Assembly: GCF_022627325.1 (NCBI RefSeq)
Contig: NZ_JAETZZ010000003.1
Coordinates: 124,001-188,000, forward strand
Length of the DNA stretch: 64,000 nt
Source: Pseudomonas putida
GTDB lineage: Bacteria; Pseudomonadota; Gammaproteobacteria; Pseudomonadales; Pseudomonadaceae
Direction of reading: 5' to 3'
Numbering within the stretch: position 1 is the first letter of the stretch; each line of letters begins with the position of its first letter. Shown here piece by piece: positions 16,927 to 25,801 of the stretch. The position numbers and the translations under genes are program-made. The notes below the pieces were generated by a model, which was not told the origin of the DNA, did no database searches, and worked only from the letters and a program-made list of their open reading frames with translations.

Positions 16927-18615
16927 GTGTCTAAGACGGCGGCCTGGCCAAATGAGAATGCCATTATTTCGTTGTTTTTCGGCCAGCCAGGAATGAATGA
17001 AAATGGCTTAGAATCGCCTCCATCCAGGCCCCCATGTCAGAGGCCGCAGAAGGATGGTGATCGAGTGAAAGACAAAAGCCAGGCTCCGAGCAGCAGCGCA
17101 GGCAAACCAAAAAAGAGCTCGGAAGGCTCAAAGAACGAACTCAATCAAGCCACCCTTGGATCCGGCATTTCTGCACACGAAGAAGTCGACAGTCAGGAGG
17201 CTCGGCCCGCCGCTGCTAAGCCCAAGCCCGAGGCCTTCGTACTTGATCTGGACAAGGCGACTGGCGAAGCTGAGCCTGCACCGCAGAGCCCAAAAAAAGC
17301 CGCTCGGAAGTTAGCGAAAGCTCGAAACATGCTGGATTCTCCGTCCATGAAGCAAGCGAGAGCCACACTCGATGCAATAACAAACCCGCCCTGGAAAAAG
17401 ACGATCTCTGCTCTGAACCTGATGAAAGACTCATCTTGGAAGGAGGCCCTGGCGTCAGTTCAGTCGATGAACACCTCGTCTCTGCAGCAGGCCAGGGCAG
17501 TGGTTGAATCGATGAACAACTCGCCGCTCAGGCAGACATTGGCGGCAGCCGAGTTGATGAACAGCTCCTCACTGCTACAAGCAAGAGCTGCGGTTGAATC
17601 GTTCAACAGCTCGTCTCTGAGACCGACCTTGGCAGCAGTTGAGTCGATGAACAGCTCGTCCTTGCAGCAGGCGATGGCAGCGGTGAAGTCGATGAACATT
17701 CCGTCCATGAAGCTGGCAATCGAAGCGGCCGATTCGATCCATAGCTCGTCCTTGAGACAAGCCGTAGCGGCTATCGAATCGATAAGAAACCCGCCTTGGA
17801 AGCAGGCAATGGCTGCCGTGAACGCCATGGACAACGCTTCTTGGAGAGCGACTGCGGCTGCACTCAACTCCCTGAATAACTCCAGCTTGCGATCAGCCAG
17901 AGCAGCACTGGATTCGCTGAACCTCGCTTCCTGGAGAAGTACTTTCGCCGGGCTGGATTCGTTAACAAACCGTTCGGCCCTGCGTATGGCTGCAGCAGCT
18001 GTCACCTCGTGGGGAGAGCTGAATTCGCCATTGCTGAGCTATCTCGCCTCTGACGAAGCACCTGACCTTGCTCTGCTGCTGCGTAAAGCTGCATTCGATG
18101 CTCCGCTGGATTTGATTGAAAGCGGTGAGTTTGAAGAGTTCGAAGCCACTGCAGTGGACGGCCAGATAGTCGAACGGTTAGACCGTGGGGATGCAGTTGA
18201 GCAGTTGCCTGCACTCTCCAGAGCCCGTCTGATTGCTTGCCTCGTGTTCCTGATCGCTATGGCAAGTGCGATCATGGATGTCATAGGTGTTTGGCAGGCT
18301 TACGACTTTGTACAAGAGAAATTGTTCGGCGCAGAAAGCTCGACAGAGATCACCGAAACTCTAGCCGCGATTCCCGTGGACAAACTCAGCTTGCTAGAAG
18401 GGCACAGGGTGCTCACTGGCGACAAGGTAAACTTGCGAACCGAGCCATCAGAACAATCTGAAATCAAGGCTTTGCCCCAGAAGGGCGCCCTACTTGAGGT
18501 TCTGGAGGAAGGCGAGGTCTGGATTCGAGTGTCTGTAGATGTCGCTGGTGAGACCCTGGAAGGTTGGATAGCCCGTAGATATACCATTCCGATCCGAATA
18601 CCAGCCAAAAAGTAG
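16927..18615 (+). CDS. Membrane-anchored protein with 15-residue repeats and C-terminal SH3 domain
   Basis: A 562-residue protein with a GTG start supported by a GAGGGG ribosome-binding site six bases upstream. Residues 1-134 are low-complexity and charged. Residues 135-344 are fourteen tandem 15-residue repeats, typically S-M-N-S-S-(L/W)-x-x-A-x-A-A-V-E. One hydrophobic segment (about 435-458, LIACLVFLIAMASAIMDVIG) can span the membrane. Residues about 490-555 are a bacterial SH3-type domain (GDKVNLRTEPS... GWIARRY). There is no signal peptide, so the repeats are probably cytoplasmic and the SH3 domain periplasmic. I do not recognise the repeat family. It is located beside the ABC-3C operon but divergently transcribed. 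Confidence 0.7.
   Translation: MSKTAAWPNENAIISLFFGQPGMNENGLESPPSRPPCQRPQKDGDRVKDKSQAPSSSAGKPKKSSEGSKNELNQATLGSGISAHEEVDSQEARPAAAKPKPEAFVLDLDKATGEAEPAPQSPKKAARKLAKARNMLDSPSMKQARATLDAITNPPWKKTISALNLMKDSSWKEALASVQSMNTSSLQQARAVVESMNNSPLRQTLAAAELMNSSSLLQARAAVESFNSSSLRPTLAAVESMNSSSLQQAMAAVKSMNIPSMKLAIEAADSIHSSSLRQAVAAIESIRNPPWKQAMAAVNAMDNASWRATAAALNSLNNSSLRSARAALDSLNLASWRSTFAGLDSLTNRSALRMAAAAVTSWGELNSPLLSYLASDEAPDLALLLRKAAFDAPLDLIESGEFEEFEATAVDGQIVERLDRGDAVEQLPALSRARLIACLVFLIAMASAIMDVIGVWQAYDFVQEKLFGAESSTEITETLAAIPVDKLSLLEGHRVLTGDKVNLRTEPSEQSEIKALPQKGALLEVLEEGEVWIRVSVDVAGETLEGWIARRYTIPIRIPAKK
17329..17958 (+). repeat. Tandem 45-bp coding repeats (14 units)
   Basis: Fourteen in-frame 45-bp units encode the 15-residue repeats of the SH3 protein, with a degenerate fifteenth after 17958. 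Units 4-8 (17464-17688) are the most alike at DNA level (words such as GTTGAATCGATGAACA). This suggests recent unit duplication, while the outer units have diverged. Confidence 0.8.
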
Positions 18616-18618
18616 AGC

Positions 18619-18807
18619 TCAATCGTCCTCGGGCGCCTCCGGTGATGAGATCGTGGGCCAAGGCTCATCACCGCTCCATGTATCTTCCAAGATAAATCTG
18701 AACACGCCGGCCAGCCCGGAGTGCTTACCTGCGGCTTGGAGCAATTGTACGAGCTCCCTGAGATCATCTGCTTCTTGGGCTGTGAGTATCACGTCGAGGT
18801 AATGCAA
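18619..18807 (-). CDS. Possible small protein (62 residues)
   Basis: A frame convergent with the SH3 protein gene. The protein (HYLDVILTAQEADDLRELVQLL..., acidic C-terminus) looks helical and amino-acid composition is natural. The only available start is TTG at 18807, because a stop lies about nine codons upstream, and its ribosome-binding site is poorly spaced. Treat as uncertain. Confidence 0.35.
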   Translation of the reverse strand: MHYLDVILTAQEADDLRELVQLLQAAGKHSGLAGVFRFILEDTWSGDEPWPTISSPEAPEDD

Positions 18808-18975
18808 GCCTTCTGTAGCTTTCGTGAGCTATGCTTTTTGGTCTTCCTGCATGGGGAAATCCCACTCATGTGCCCGATCTTAGTTCATTTTCCCGCTGAG
18901 TTGAGTGTCTCCCGACCTACTTGGAGGGCTAGGGTTGCCCTCATCGACAACAATTGCCTGCATTCTCGGGCATAA

Positions 18976-19002
18976 AAAAACCTCCACGAGCGGGAGGTTT
19001 TT
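18976..19002. terminator. Bidirectional intrinsic terminator
   Basis: AAAAACCTCC at 18976-18985 and GGGAGGTTTTT at 18992-19002 form a GC stem with a six-base loop and A/T tracts on both sides. It lies 17 bases past the end of the MvaT-like gene and can also stop rightward transcripts. Confidence 0.85.
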
Positions 19003-19018
19003 AGGACATCGTGCGATG

Positions 19019-19384
19019 TTATGAGAGCCAGGTCTCAACAGCTTCTGCGCCGAACTCCTTCTTCCATTGCTTCAAGAGCGTATGGTTGCCGCCCTTCGTT
19101 TCAATGATCTCACCAGAATGCGGGTTTTTGTACCGCTTAACCTGACGCTGCCGGCGAGGGGCTTTTTCCGCAGGGGCATTAGTACTGGCACGACCCTTGG
19201 ATTGGGGATCTAAGATAGCGATGACATCACGGAGGCTGTAGCCATACTCGCCAAGCAGAGCGCGAAGTTTAGTCTCAAACTCAATTTCTTTCTGCAGCTC
19301 GGAGCTGCCTTTGAGCGCTTCCAGCTCTGCGAGCTGAGCAGCGAGTTTCTGTTCGAGCTGACGAAATTCGGCCAGGCGAGACAT
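19019..19384 (-). CDS. MvaT/MvaU-family H-NS-like xenogeneic silencer
   Basis: A 121-residue member of the Pseudomonas MvaT family. Residues 1-60 form the coiled-coil oligomerisation region (MSRLAEFRQLEQKLAAQLAE). After a basic linker (APRRQRQVK) comes the DNA-binding domain with RYKNPHSGEIIETKGGNH, whose K-G-G-N loop inserts into the minor groove of AT-rich DNA. These proteins silence horizontally acquired DNA. A copy carried on the island could silence its own cargo or tune the host's MvaT network. It is single-gene with its own terminator. The C-terminus differs from core MvaT, so it is an accessory paralogue. Confidence 0.9.
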   Translation of the reverse strand: MSRLAEFRQLEQKLAAQLAELEALKGSSELQKEIEFETKLRALLGEYGYSLRDVIAILDPQSKGRASTNAPAEKAPRRQRQVKRYKNPHSGEIIETKGGNHTLLKQWKKEFGAEAVETWLS

Positions 19385-19887
19385 GTTAAATCCTCATTGG
19401 AATGGAGACAGGTGGGACATCCTAAAGCATATCGGTGAGAATGTCCTTTCATCTGAGTTTTGTTCCGAAACTTCGTTCGATTTAGCTGCCACGACCCGTC
19501 CTTAACCATCAATCTGGAGCGAAAGCCACAAGAAAACCTTAAGCCTGGACACATTAATGATGTCGTACTCACCGCAACTGCGGGCCTGTTACACGCTCAA
19601 GCAATCGCACGATTACACCAGACGCCATTCCTAGCAAATCGTTGACTAACCTCACTCGTTGTTTTAAAGCAATCCCAAAGCCCTCTCTCCCGATGAGCAG
19701 GGTTTTCAGCGATCGGGATATGTCCGGACAGAGGCCTAGCAGGCCATGCCGTGCTCTTCATCGGCTCAGATTGACACGCTTGAAGATATACAAAATAGTG
19801 GCAATGCGACATCTGCATATCCCAAGCTTGCATTTCCGGCTGCTGGGACTGCTCTCGTCTCTTCTATCTGCCTACTAGGACGTAATA
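19385..19887. other. Intergenic region between divergent mvaT-like and TrlF genes
   Basis: About 500 AT-richer bases with no convincing gene. It holds the promoters of both neighbours; the rightward one is listed separately. Confidence 0.4.
19771..19799 (+). promoter_or_regulatory. Predicted promoter of the TrlF-type gene
   Basis: A perfect -35 TTGACA (19771-19776), a 17-base spacer and a -10-like AATAGT (19794-19799) point to the gene at 19888. AGGA at 19877-19880 is its ribosome-binding site. Confidence 0.5.
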
Positions 19888-22854
19888 ATGCAGACCGAAT
19901 CAAAGCCCCTCTCCTCTGGATCTCGCTGGCTTCGATGGGATCCTCATGTGCATGCCCCAGGAACCCTCTTCAACGATCAATTCAAGGGTGATTGGGACGG
20001 GTACCTCAAAGCACTCGAGGAATCATCTCCCACCATCAGCGCGATAGCGGTCACGGACTACTATCTGCTCGACACATACAAGCAAATGGTGGAATTCAAG
20101 GATTCTGGCAGGCTTCCACGTTGCGAACTCCTTTTTCCTAACGTGGAGATCCGCTTTGATGTTGGGACAGCAAAATCCTGGATCAACGCCCACCTATTGG
20201 TCTGCCCAGATGACAAGAATCATCTGGAGGAGCTCGAGCGTTTTCTTAGCTCGCTCACTTTCAAGGCTTTTGACGATGAATTCAGATGCACACCCAGCGA
20301 TTTGAGACGCTTAGGAAAAAAAGCCAACTCGGAGATAAAGGATGAACAGGCAGCTCTGAGGTATGGCGCAGAACGTTTCAAGGTCTCCTTTCGGGAGCTT
20401 CGGGATAAATACAAGCACAGTCAGTGGGCGCAGGACAATCTGATCATCGCCGTTGCGGCTAAACAGAATGATGGAACCTCCGCCCTGCAGGACGGCGCCG
20501 ATGAGGTGTTACGTCAAGAGATAGAACGCTTTGCCCATGTGATTTTTGCTTCCAATGCAAATCAACGTGAGTTTTGGTTGGGCAGAAAGTCGTTATCAGC
20601 AGCAAGCTTGGTGGAAAGATACAACGGCCTGAAGCCTTGCCTACACGGCAGCGATGCTCATCAAACCGTGAAGGTTGGGGCACCAGACGGGAAGAGGTAC
20701 AGCTGGCTTAAGGGCAGTCCAACCTTCGATACGCTTCGACAAGCCTGTATCGATCCGGGTGGACGCGCCTTCATCGGAGAAGAACCCCCACCCTACGGAA
20801 ATGCATCTGAGGTCATCTCTGAGGTTTCCGTTAATAATGCCCCTTGGCTTACTACTCCCGCCGTTTCGCTCAACCCAGGGCTGATCGCCGTGATCGGCGC
20901 CAGAGGTTCTGGAAAAACAGCGTTAGCCGACATTCTAGCGGCAGGGTGTGAAGCAAGAGGCAACGCAATTACCGGCCACTCATTTTTAGTGAGGGCACGT
21001 GATCACCTTTATGAAGCAGAGGTCAACGTCACCTGGTGCAATGGAGAAACGCAATCCAGCTCGCTCAGCCAGACAACGGATGACGATTTTGTATACCCCA
21101 GGGCTAGGTATCTATCGCAACAATTTGTGGAAGAACTCTGTTCCGCTGATGGGATGACAGACGGTTTGCTGACAGAGGTTGAGCGAGTCATCTATGAGGC
21201 CCATTCCTCGACCGAGCGCGAGGGTGCAATCAATTTTAACGACCTAAGAGAGATTAAATCTGAGCGGTATCGGGAGGCTCGACGTCGGGAAGAAGAATCG
21301 CTGAGTAGCTTGTCAGAACGGATCAATATTGAGTTCGAAAAGCGCAGCCTGGTACCGCAATTGAAAGCCCAGGTTCAGGAAAAGGACGCGCTGGTAACAA
21401 GGCTGACCGAGGATAGAAGCAAACTGGTCGCTAAGGGTTCTGAGGATAGGTTGACTAGACTGCAGGCGCTGACAACGGCGTCAGAAAAGATTTCCGGCTA
21501 TGTCAGACATTACAAAGCCCAGGAACAGCAGATTCTGCTGATGCAAGACGAGGTGGCTAACATCCGCCGCGTTGTCGCGCCCAGCGATCTTCGCGAGATC
21601 CAGGCTCGCCATTCGGCAAGTGGTTTGGGTCGTGACGAGTGGAGCGCCTTCTTCCGAGACTATAAGGGAGATGTCGACGCCATCCTATCAGGCATGCTGC
21701 TGACGGCTCAGAGAAACAGAGATGGGTGGCTCGGAACGTCGCCTGCAAAAAACGAAGATATCCAACAGCCATACATCAATGATGGCGCCGACTTGGAGCA
21801 ATGCACTTTAGCTCTGCTGCAGGCGGAGATTGGTCGCCTACAGCAACTGGTCAGTATCGATCAGGATACAGCTAAACGCTTCAAAGAGCTTTCAACCAAA
21901 ATTTCGACAGAATCCGAACTGTTGCGAGCTAGCAAAGAGAAGCTCAGCGATCATGAGGGTGCAGCCGAACGCCTTCAAAGCTTAATCGGCGAGCGCAATG
22001 ATTCGTACAAACGCGTATTTTCAGCCTTGGTGGCCGAGGAGTGTGTATTACAGGAATTGTATTCACCGATTAAAGAGCTCCTTGAAAATGCCCAAGGCAC
22101 GCTTAACAAGCTTTCATTCTCTGTCACCCGTACGGTCGACATCGACGCTTGGTCTGAAGAGGGAGAGTCGTTGCTCAACCTTTCAAAAAAGGGCCCTTTC
22201 AGAGGACGAGGCGCTTTACGTGAGAAGGTGATCGAGTCCCTCAGTATACCTTGGCTTCAGGGTGACGAAGAAACGGTGCTAGCAGCGCTGAAAGAGTTCA
22301 TCAAAACGTATCAAGAGCAACTCCTTGATCATTCCCCGGTTGCCACAACAGACCTCGCCGAATACCGCCGCTGGACTAAACGCTTAGCTCAGTGGTTGTA
22401 CGGCACCGACCACATATCTGTTCGATACGCAGTCAATTACGACGGAATAGAAATTCAAAAGCTTTCTCCCGGAACTCGAGGTATTGTGCTTTTACTGCTG
22501 TACCTTTCTCTCGACGGGAAGGATAGTAGGCCGTTGATTATTGACCAACCAGAAGAGAACCTTGACCCCAAGTCCATTTACAACGACCTCGTCCCGTTGT
22601 TTATGGCGGCAAAGGCTAGCCGACAAGTTATTATGGTGACCCACAACGCCAACCTAGTTGTGAATACAGACGCTGACCAGATCATCATCGCCGAATGTGG
22701 GCCACACGTACCTGGCCAACTGCCGCCGATCACCTATTTCTCGGGTGGATTGGAGGACAAAGCAATAAGGGAGCGCGTGTGTGAAATTCTGGAGGGAGGC
22801 GAAACGGCCTTCAAAGAGCGTTCTCGCAGGCTAAGAGTACGTCTCTCAAGATAA
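19888..22854 (+). CDS. TrlF-family PHP-domain AAA/ABC ATPase
   Basis: A 988-residue protein. Residues about 15-260 form a PHP-type metal-dependent phosphoesterase domain (DPHVH at 18-22, HGSDAH at 253-258). Then comes an SMC-like ATPase: Walker A GARGSGKT (337-344), a long coiled-coil insert (about 440-740), Walker B LIIDQPEENLDP (D886) and the H-loop VTHNAN. This is the layout of the TrlF family, a PHP-ABC fusion often found in defence and mobile islands. The probable role is an ATP-gated nuclease or phosphodiesterase that acts on a nucleic acid; the substrate is not known to me. It is single-gene with its own promoter and terminator. Confidence 0.85.
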   Translation: MQTESKPLSSGSRWLRWDPHVHAPGTLFNDQFKGDWDGYLKALEESSPTISAIAVTDYYLLDTYKQMVEFKDSGRLPRCELLFPNVEIRFDVGTAKSWINAHLLVCPDDKNHLEELERFLSSLTFKAFDDEFRCTPSDLRRLGKKANSEIKDEQAALRYGAERFKVSFRELRDKYKHSQWAQDNLIIAVAAKQNDGTSALQDGADEVLRQEIERFAHVIFASNANQREFWLGRKSLSAASLVERYNGLKPCLHGSDAHQTVKVGAPDGKRYSWLKGSPTFDTLRQACIDPGGRAFIGEEPPPYGNASEVISEVSVNNAPWLTTPAVSLNPGLIAVIGARGSGKTALADILAAGCEARGNAITGHSFLVRARDHLYEAEVNVTWCNGETQSSSLSQTTDDDFVYPRARYLSQQFVEELCSADGMTDGLLTEVERVIYEAHSSTEREGAINFNDLREIKSERYREARRREEESLSSLSERINIEFEKRSLVPQLKAQVQEKDALVTRLTEDRSKLVAKGSEDRLTRLQALTTASEKISGYVRHYKAQEQQILLMQDEVANIRRVVAPSDLREIQARHSASGLGRDEWSAFFRDYKGDVDAILSGMLLTAQRNRDGWLGTSPAKNEDIQQPYINDGADLEQCTLALLQAEIGRLQQLVSIDQDTAKRFKELSTKISTESELLRASKEKLSDHEGAAERLQSLIGERNDSYKRVFSALVAEECVLQELYSPIKELLENAQGTLNKLSFSVTRTVDIDAWSEEGESLLNLSKKGPFRGRGALREKVIESLSIPWLQGDEETVLAALKEFIKTYQEQLLDHSPVATTDLAEYRRWTKRLAQWLYGTDHISVRYAVNYDGIEIQKLSPGTRGIVLLLLYLSLDGKDSRPLIIDQPEENLDPKSIYNDLVPLFMAAKASRQVIMVTHNANLVVNTDADQIIIAECGPHVPGQLPPITYFSGGLEDKAIRERVCEILEGGETAFKERSRRLRVRLSR

Positions 22855-22940
22855 GACCCTCACTCCGCTCAGAACCATGCTCTATCACTGAGCGGGCATC
22901 GTTTACCTAACTATTACCTATCCCCGCGTGGATAGACCTT

Positions 22941-22966
22941 GCCCGCCTAGCAGCGGGCTTTCTTTT
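22941..22966 (+). terminator. Intrinsic terminator after the TrlF-type gene
   Basis: GCCCGC (22941-22946), a six-base loop, GCGGGC (22953-22958) and TTTCTTTT follow the TrlF stop by about 90 bases. An earlier CGCTCA/TGAGCG repeat (about 22867-22895) may help. Confidence 0.75.
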
Positions 22967-23543
22967 GCCCGCAATCGCTCATTGACCCAGGCCACTCGTC
23001 CGTTAGGCTGTCTGCTTCACTGGCCATGGCTGTCCTCTAGAGCTTGGGTACATGTCGGGCCGTCTGGGCCGTGGGCGGGCAATGCTTCGCTGCTGAATTC
23101 ATTCCCAAAGCCAGACTGGTACTGCAGATCAAAGCTCATGGATCCTCCTGCGGATCATCTTGTTATCTATCCCCAAGCTGGGCAGCCGAGGGAATTCCTT
23201 TATGCGTAATCAAATTACGCAAAAAGTAATCGCCTAGGCGGAGCGGGGTCAAGAGCTATTGTCAAAATCAGTCACTGCTTGCTCGGGAAAGCTAACCTTG
23301 GCGGTTTCGTGAAGAGGCTGGAGAGGGGCAAGCGTGTAGCGGTTGCCTCGGCCCGTTAACGGGCCGAGACTACTCGAGGGGTGCGAGCCGCTGAGCGGTG
23401 TGGAGGAACTGTGTGAATGTTGGGGTGCACAGCGTTTGAAATTGTGCGCTTCGGTGCACGCTGCTTCGTCCAGTTGGACGTCTCGGCAAGCCTAGCTAGC
23501 CGCCCGTTCCTACCCAACAGTTGCTGAAGGGTTATTCGATCCT
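22967..23543. other. Gene-free region rich in palindromes
   Basis: No gene seen. It contains a perfect 7-bp hairpin GCGTAAT-CAA-ATTACGC (23204-23220), a perfect 22-base palindrome centred on GTTAAC (23347-23368) and further short hairpins (CAGCGT/ACGCTG about 23439-23472, GTCCA-GT-TGGAC about 23468-23479). The density suggests a structured RNA or a recombination or binding site. Confidence 0.4.
23347..23368. repeat. Perfect 22-base palindrome
   Basis: Eleven-base arms CTCGGCCCGTT and AACGGGCCGAG with no spacer. A rotationally perfect site of this length fits a dimeric protein target or cruciform better than a terminator. Confidence 0.6.
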
Positions 23544-23939
23544 TCAGGCGCCCGCAATGGCGCCTGGCTCGCTCGCTGGAGAAGCATTAGGTTGGTCTGC
23601 GCTTGTAATCAATGCTCGAAGACTCTTCCGGCCCGTACCGCGTTTGAATGAAGTCAGAACAAAATTCCCTGCCTTTGTATCGACCCCCCAGAAGCGTCCT
23701 ACTCTAAACAACAAGAAAATCGGCATGGTCGTAAGCAAGTATGCCCCTGTGCGCTTCTCAATAAGCCCTGGAACGATCTGACCAACCACGACCCCGACTG
23801 CGCAATCGTTCGAAATTTCAACGTCGCTCAGATAGGCAGTGATCGGCACAGGATACTGCTGACCCATCGCTTGTATGATGCGCGTGAGCTGAAAAATCGA
23901 TGGTTCTTCACCTGCGTACCTGAGGATTTCATCTGCCAT
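23544..23939 (-). CDS. Hypothetical protein (131 residues)
   Basis: Start taken at ATG 23939 (MADEILRYAGEEPSIFQ), with GGAG 11 bases upstream; the frame also allows a TTG start at 23963. The protein has an N-terminal helical part, then beta-like stretches (VGVVVGQIVPGLIEKRTGAYLLTTMPIFLLFRVGRFW) with no membrane-length segment beyond one moderately hydrophobic stretch. Not recognised. It is the last of four co-directional genes on the minus strand. Confidence 0.5.
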   Translation of the reverse strand: MADEILRYAGEEPSIFQLTRIIQAMGQQYPVPITAYLSDVEISNDCAVGVVVGQIVPGLIEKRTGAYLLTTMPIFLLFRVGRFWGVDTKAGNFVLTSFKRGTGRKSLRALITSADQPNASPASEPGAIAGA

Positions 23940-24001
23940 GTGTTCATGCGCTCCTGCGTCCAATTCAACACCCCTCTGAGAGCTTTCGCTGCTAGAGGTG
24001 C

Positions 24002-24733
24002 TTAGATTTCAATGATGAAGTCCGGTACAAAGCCGGTCTTTTCACCTGGATATCCTCTGGGGTTCGATATGAGCCGACATCCCGAAACGATCGTGTCGAC
24101 CGCGTAATGGCTATGACCGAAGATCCAGGCATCAGTTTGCGAAACTAGGTCACTCCACTGGTTGAAATACGCAGCACCGAGGTGGCCTTCGTGCCCATTA
24201 CCGGCTACTTCCTGGATCGGGCAGTGGTGAGTGATCACAACCGTTTTCCCCCCAAAATCCCTAGCGAGTTCGGTGGTGAGAAAATCGCGAGCGACAATGT
24301 TCCGGGCAATGAGGTCGACGGGGCGAAGTTTCCTGAATCCCTCCCCGCTTCGGATGACCCTGAAGTCACTCATCCACTCCCAGCATTCATACATCGCCTT
24401 TTTGTAATCACCGGTTGAGGTGAAGTCCGTCCAGGCAGTGGTCACCAGAAATCGGGTATTACCAATCACGAGGCATTCGTTTTCGAGGACATGCACATGC
24501 TCCTCCGCTGCCGCCTTCATCTTGAGTAGCGTACGATCGAGGTGGCCACCTTTGTAGTATTCGTGATTACCGGGGACGTAGATGACTGGGCAGTTGAAGG
24601 CTTGGTTCGCCCAAGTCACGCCCTGACTGCGCACCGAAATGTCTCCAGCGAGTACCACCAAATCCGCATCGACCTGGGGAGGCTCAAAGCGCCTGAATTC
24701 CAAATGCAGATCTGAGTAAATCAAAACTCTCAT
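24002..24733 (-). CDS. Calcineurin-like metallophosphoesterase
   Basis: A 243-residue phosphoesterase with the motifs SDLHLE (about 6-11), AGDIS, GNHEYY, ITHHCP and FGHSHY, so all metal ligands of the family are present. The start at 24733 (MRVLIYSDLH) is chosen because the family begins there and GAGAGAG precedes it; the longer frame from 24760 adds an unlike leader. It is a different subgroup from the phosphoesterase at 11116-11799. It lies in a run of four minus-strand genes behind a divergent HTH regulator. Confidence 0.85.
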   Translation of the reverse strand: MRVLIYSDLHLEFRRFEPPQVDADLVVLAGDISVRSQGVTWANQAFNCPVIYVPGNHEYYKGGHLDRTLLKMKAAAEEHVHVLENECLVIGNTRFLVTTAWTDFTSTGDYKKAMYECWEWMSDFRVIRSGEGFRKLRPVDLIARNIVARDFLTTELARDFGGKTVVITHHCPIQEVAGNGHEGHLGAAYFNQWSDLVSQTDAWIFGHSHYAVDTIVSGCRLISNPRGYPGEKTGFVPDFIIEI

Positions 24734-24818
24734 CAGCTCTCTCTCACTCCCGAGCAGCATTGTATGGATCGCTTCTCCAAGGCTTCACCGAAGGGAAGCC
24801 GGGCTATCTCAGGTAGCT

Positions 24819-25223
24819 CTAGGGACGCAGCGAGAAAACCGTATCGAGACTTGCCTGCTTCCTGCAGCCGTCACCTAGAAGCAGGTAGAGAGTGCTCCCG
24901 GTTTCAAAGACGCATGGATGGTCATACGAGATCCCAAAGTTACTGCGTACCCAGTACCCTGCAGGGAAACGGTTACGACTGTCCATTACGACCTCATGCG
25001 CAAGCAGTACCTTCCTGAGCAAGCCCTCGGAAGAAAGCGCTGCCATCTCATCTTCGGGGCCGGTGACATCAACCACTGCCCACTTTCTCACCAGGCAATA
25101 CGGTTTCCCGGGAAAAGCTCGTTCGGCCAGCCTAACGAGCTCATCAGGAGCTCCCTCCCAACCAAGGACACGTTCCCCCTCTCCGTACAGAAACTGGAAA
25201 GCGTCTTCGAGCGAAACCGGCAT
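24819..25223 (-). CDS. Small conserved-type protein, possibly DUF6957
   Basis: A 134-residue soluble protein, MPVSLEDAFQFLYGEGERVLGW.... It has a compact mixed fold with WAVVDVTGPEDE and a hydrophobic C-terminus (TLYLLLGDGCRK). From recall it resembles the DUF6957 proteins of Pseudomonas accessory regions, of unknown function, but I cannot confirm this. It follows the 129-residue gene with an 8-base gap, so both are one operon. Confidence 0.6.
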   Translation of the reverse strand: MPVSLEDAFQFLYGEGERVLGWEGAPDELVRLAERAFPGKPYCLVRKWAVVDVTGPEDEMAALSSEGLLRKVLLAHEVVMDSRNRFPAGYWVRSNFGISYDHPCVFETGSTLYLLLGDGCRKQASLDTVFSLRP

Positions 25224-25231
25224 GTCCGCTC

Positions 25232-25621
25232 CTACACACGAGCGCTGGTATAGAGGCGGCCATCCTCGGTCAAAAACTCGTAGACCGGCTTGTCTTCGGT
25301 ACCTGGAACGATTCGAATCTCAGAGAGCACTTCCATGGCGTACCTGCCGTGGTTGTTCTTGGTCGGAGCTGTGATTAGCTGAACCCTGCTGACGCTCACA
25401 ACATTGCCCTCCTCCGCAGCCTGCATCAGCTGAAGGGTAGGAACATCATCGACCAGGCGGGCAACCGGCTCGATACGACCGTCTTGCAGGCCGAGGCCCT
25501 CCACGAAGAACGAGTACTCACGCAGGCTGACGTCGACCGAGCGCCAAAGCATCCGGTTACCCTCAGGTGCATTGAATTGACCTTGGAGCTCATTTCCGTA
25601 CGTTACAAACACTGACCTCAC
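25232..25621 (-). CDS. Hypothetical protein (129 residues)
   Basis: First gene of the minus-strand run, starting MRSVFVTYGNELQGQ. Predicted mostly beta, with no signal peptide, no membrane helix and no recognised motif. The start is divergent from the HTH regulator at 25802, with a 9-bp inverted repeat between them, so the regulator may control it. Confidence 0.6.
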   Translation of the reverse strand: MRSVFVTYGNELQGQFNAPEGNRMLWRSVDVSLREYSFFVEGLGLQDGRIEPVARLVDDVPTLQLMQAAEEGNVVSVSRVQLITAPTKNNHGRYAMEVLSEIRIVPGTEDKPVYEFLTEDGRLYTSARV

Positions 25622-25710
25622 CTACTCTCCATCACCTCCGCGTTGCGAAGATCAAGACGATCCCAAAAGGCATGCCGGTGCACCGCCCGTGATGGGCTCA
25701 TCATATGCGC

Positions 25711-25750
25711 CGATTCCACTAATAATAATACTGTTTATTTGGTGGAATCG
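25711..25750. promoter_or_regulatory. Candidate operator between divergent HTH and hypothetical genes
   Basis: CGATTCCAC (25711-25719) and GTGGAATCG (25742-25750) are perfect inverse repeats around an AT-rich 22-base centre with a TAATAATAATACT stretch. Further TTCCACT words occur at about 25784. The site fits autoregulation by the adjacent HTH protein. Confidence 0.5.
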
Positions 25751-25801
25751 CCCAGCTGTGGCTTTATCCTTTCTTTTGAGAGTTCCACTGTGAAGGAAGA
25801 G

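Noticed and set aside
17329..17958. Regular 45-bp repeats as a possible CRISPR-like or non-coding array
   Set aside because: All units are in frame, code a regular 15-residue pattern and have no unique spacers, so they are protein repeats.
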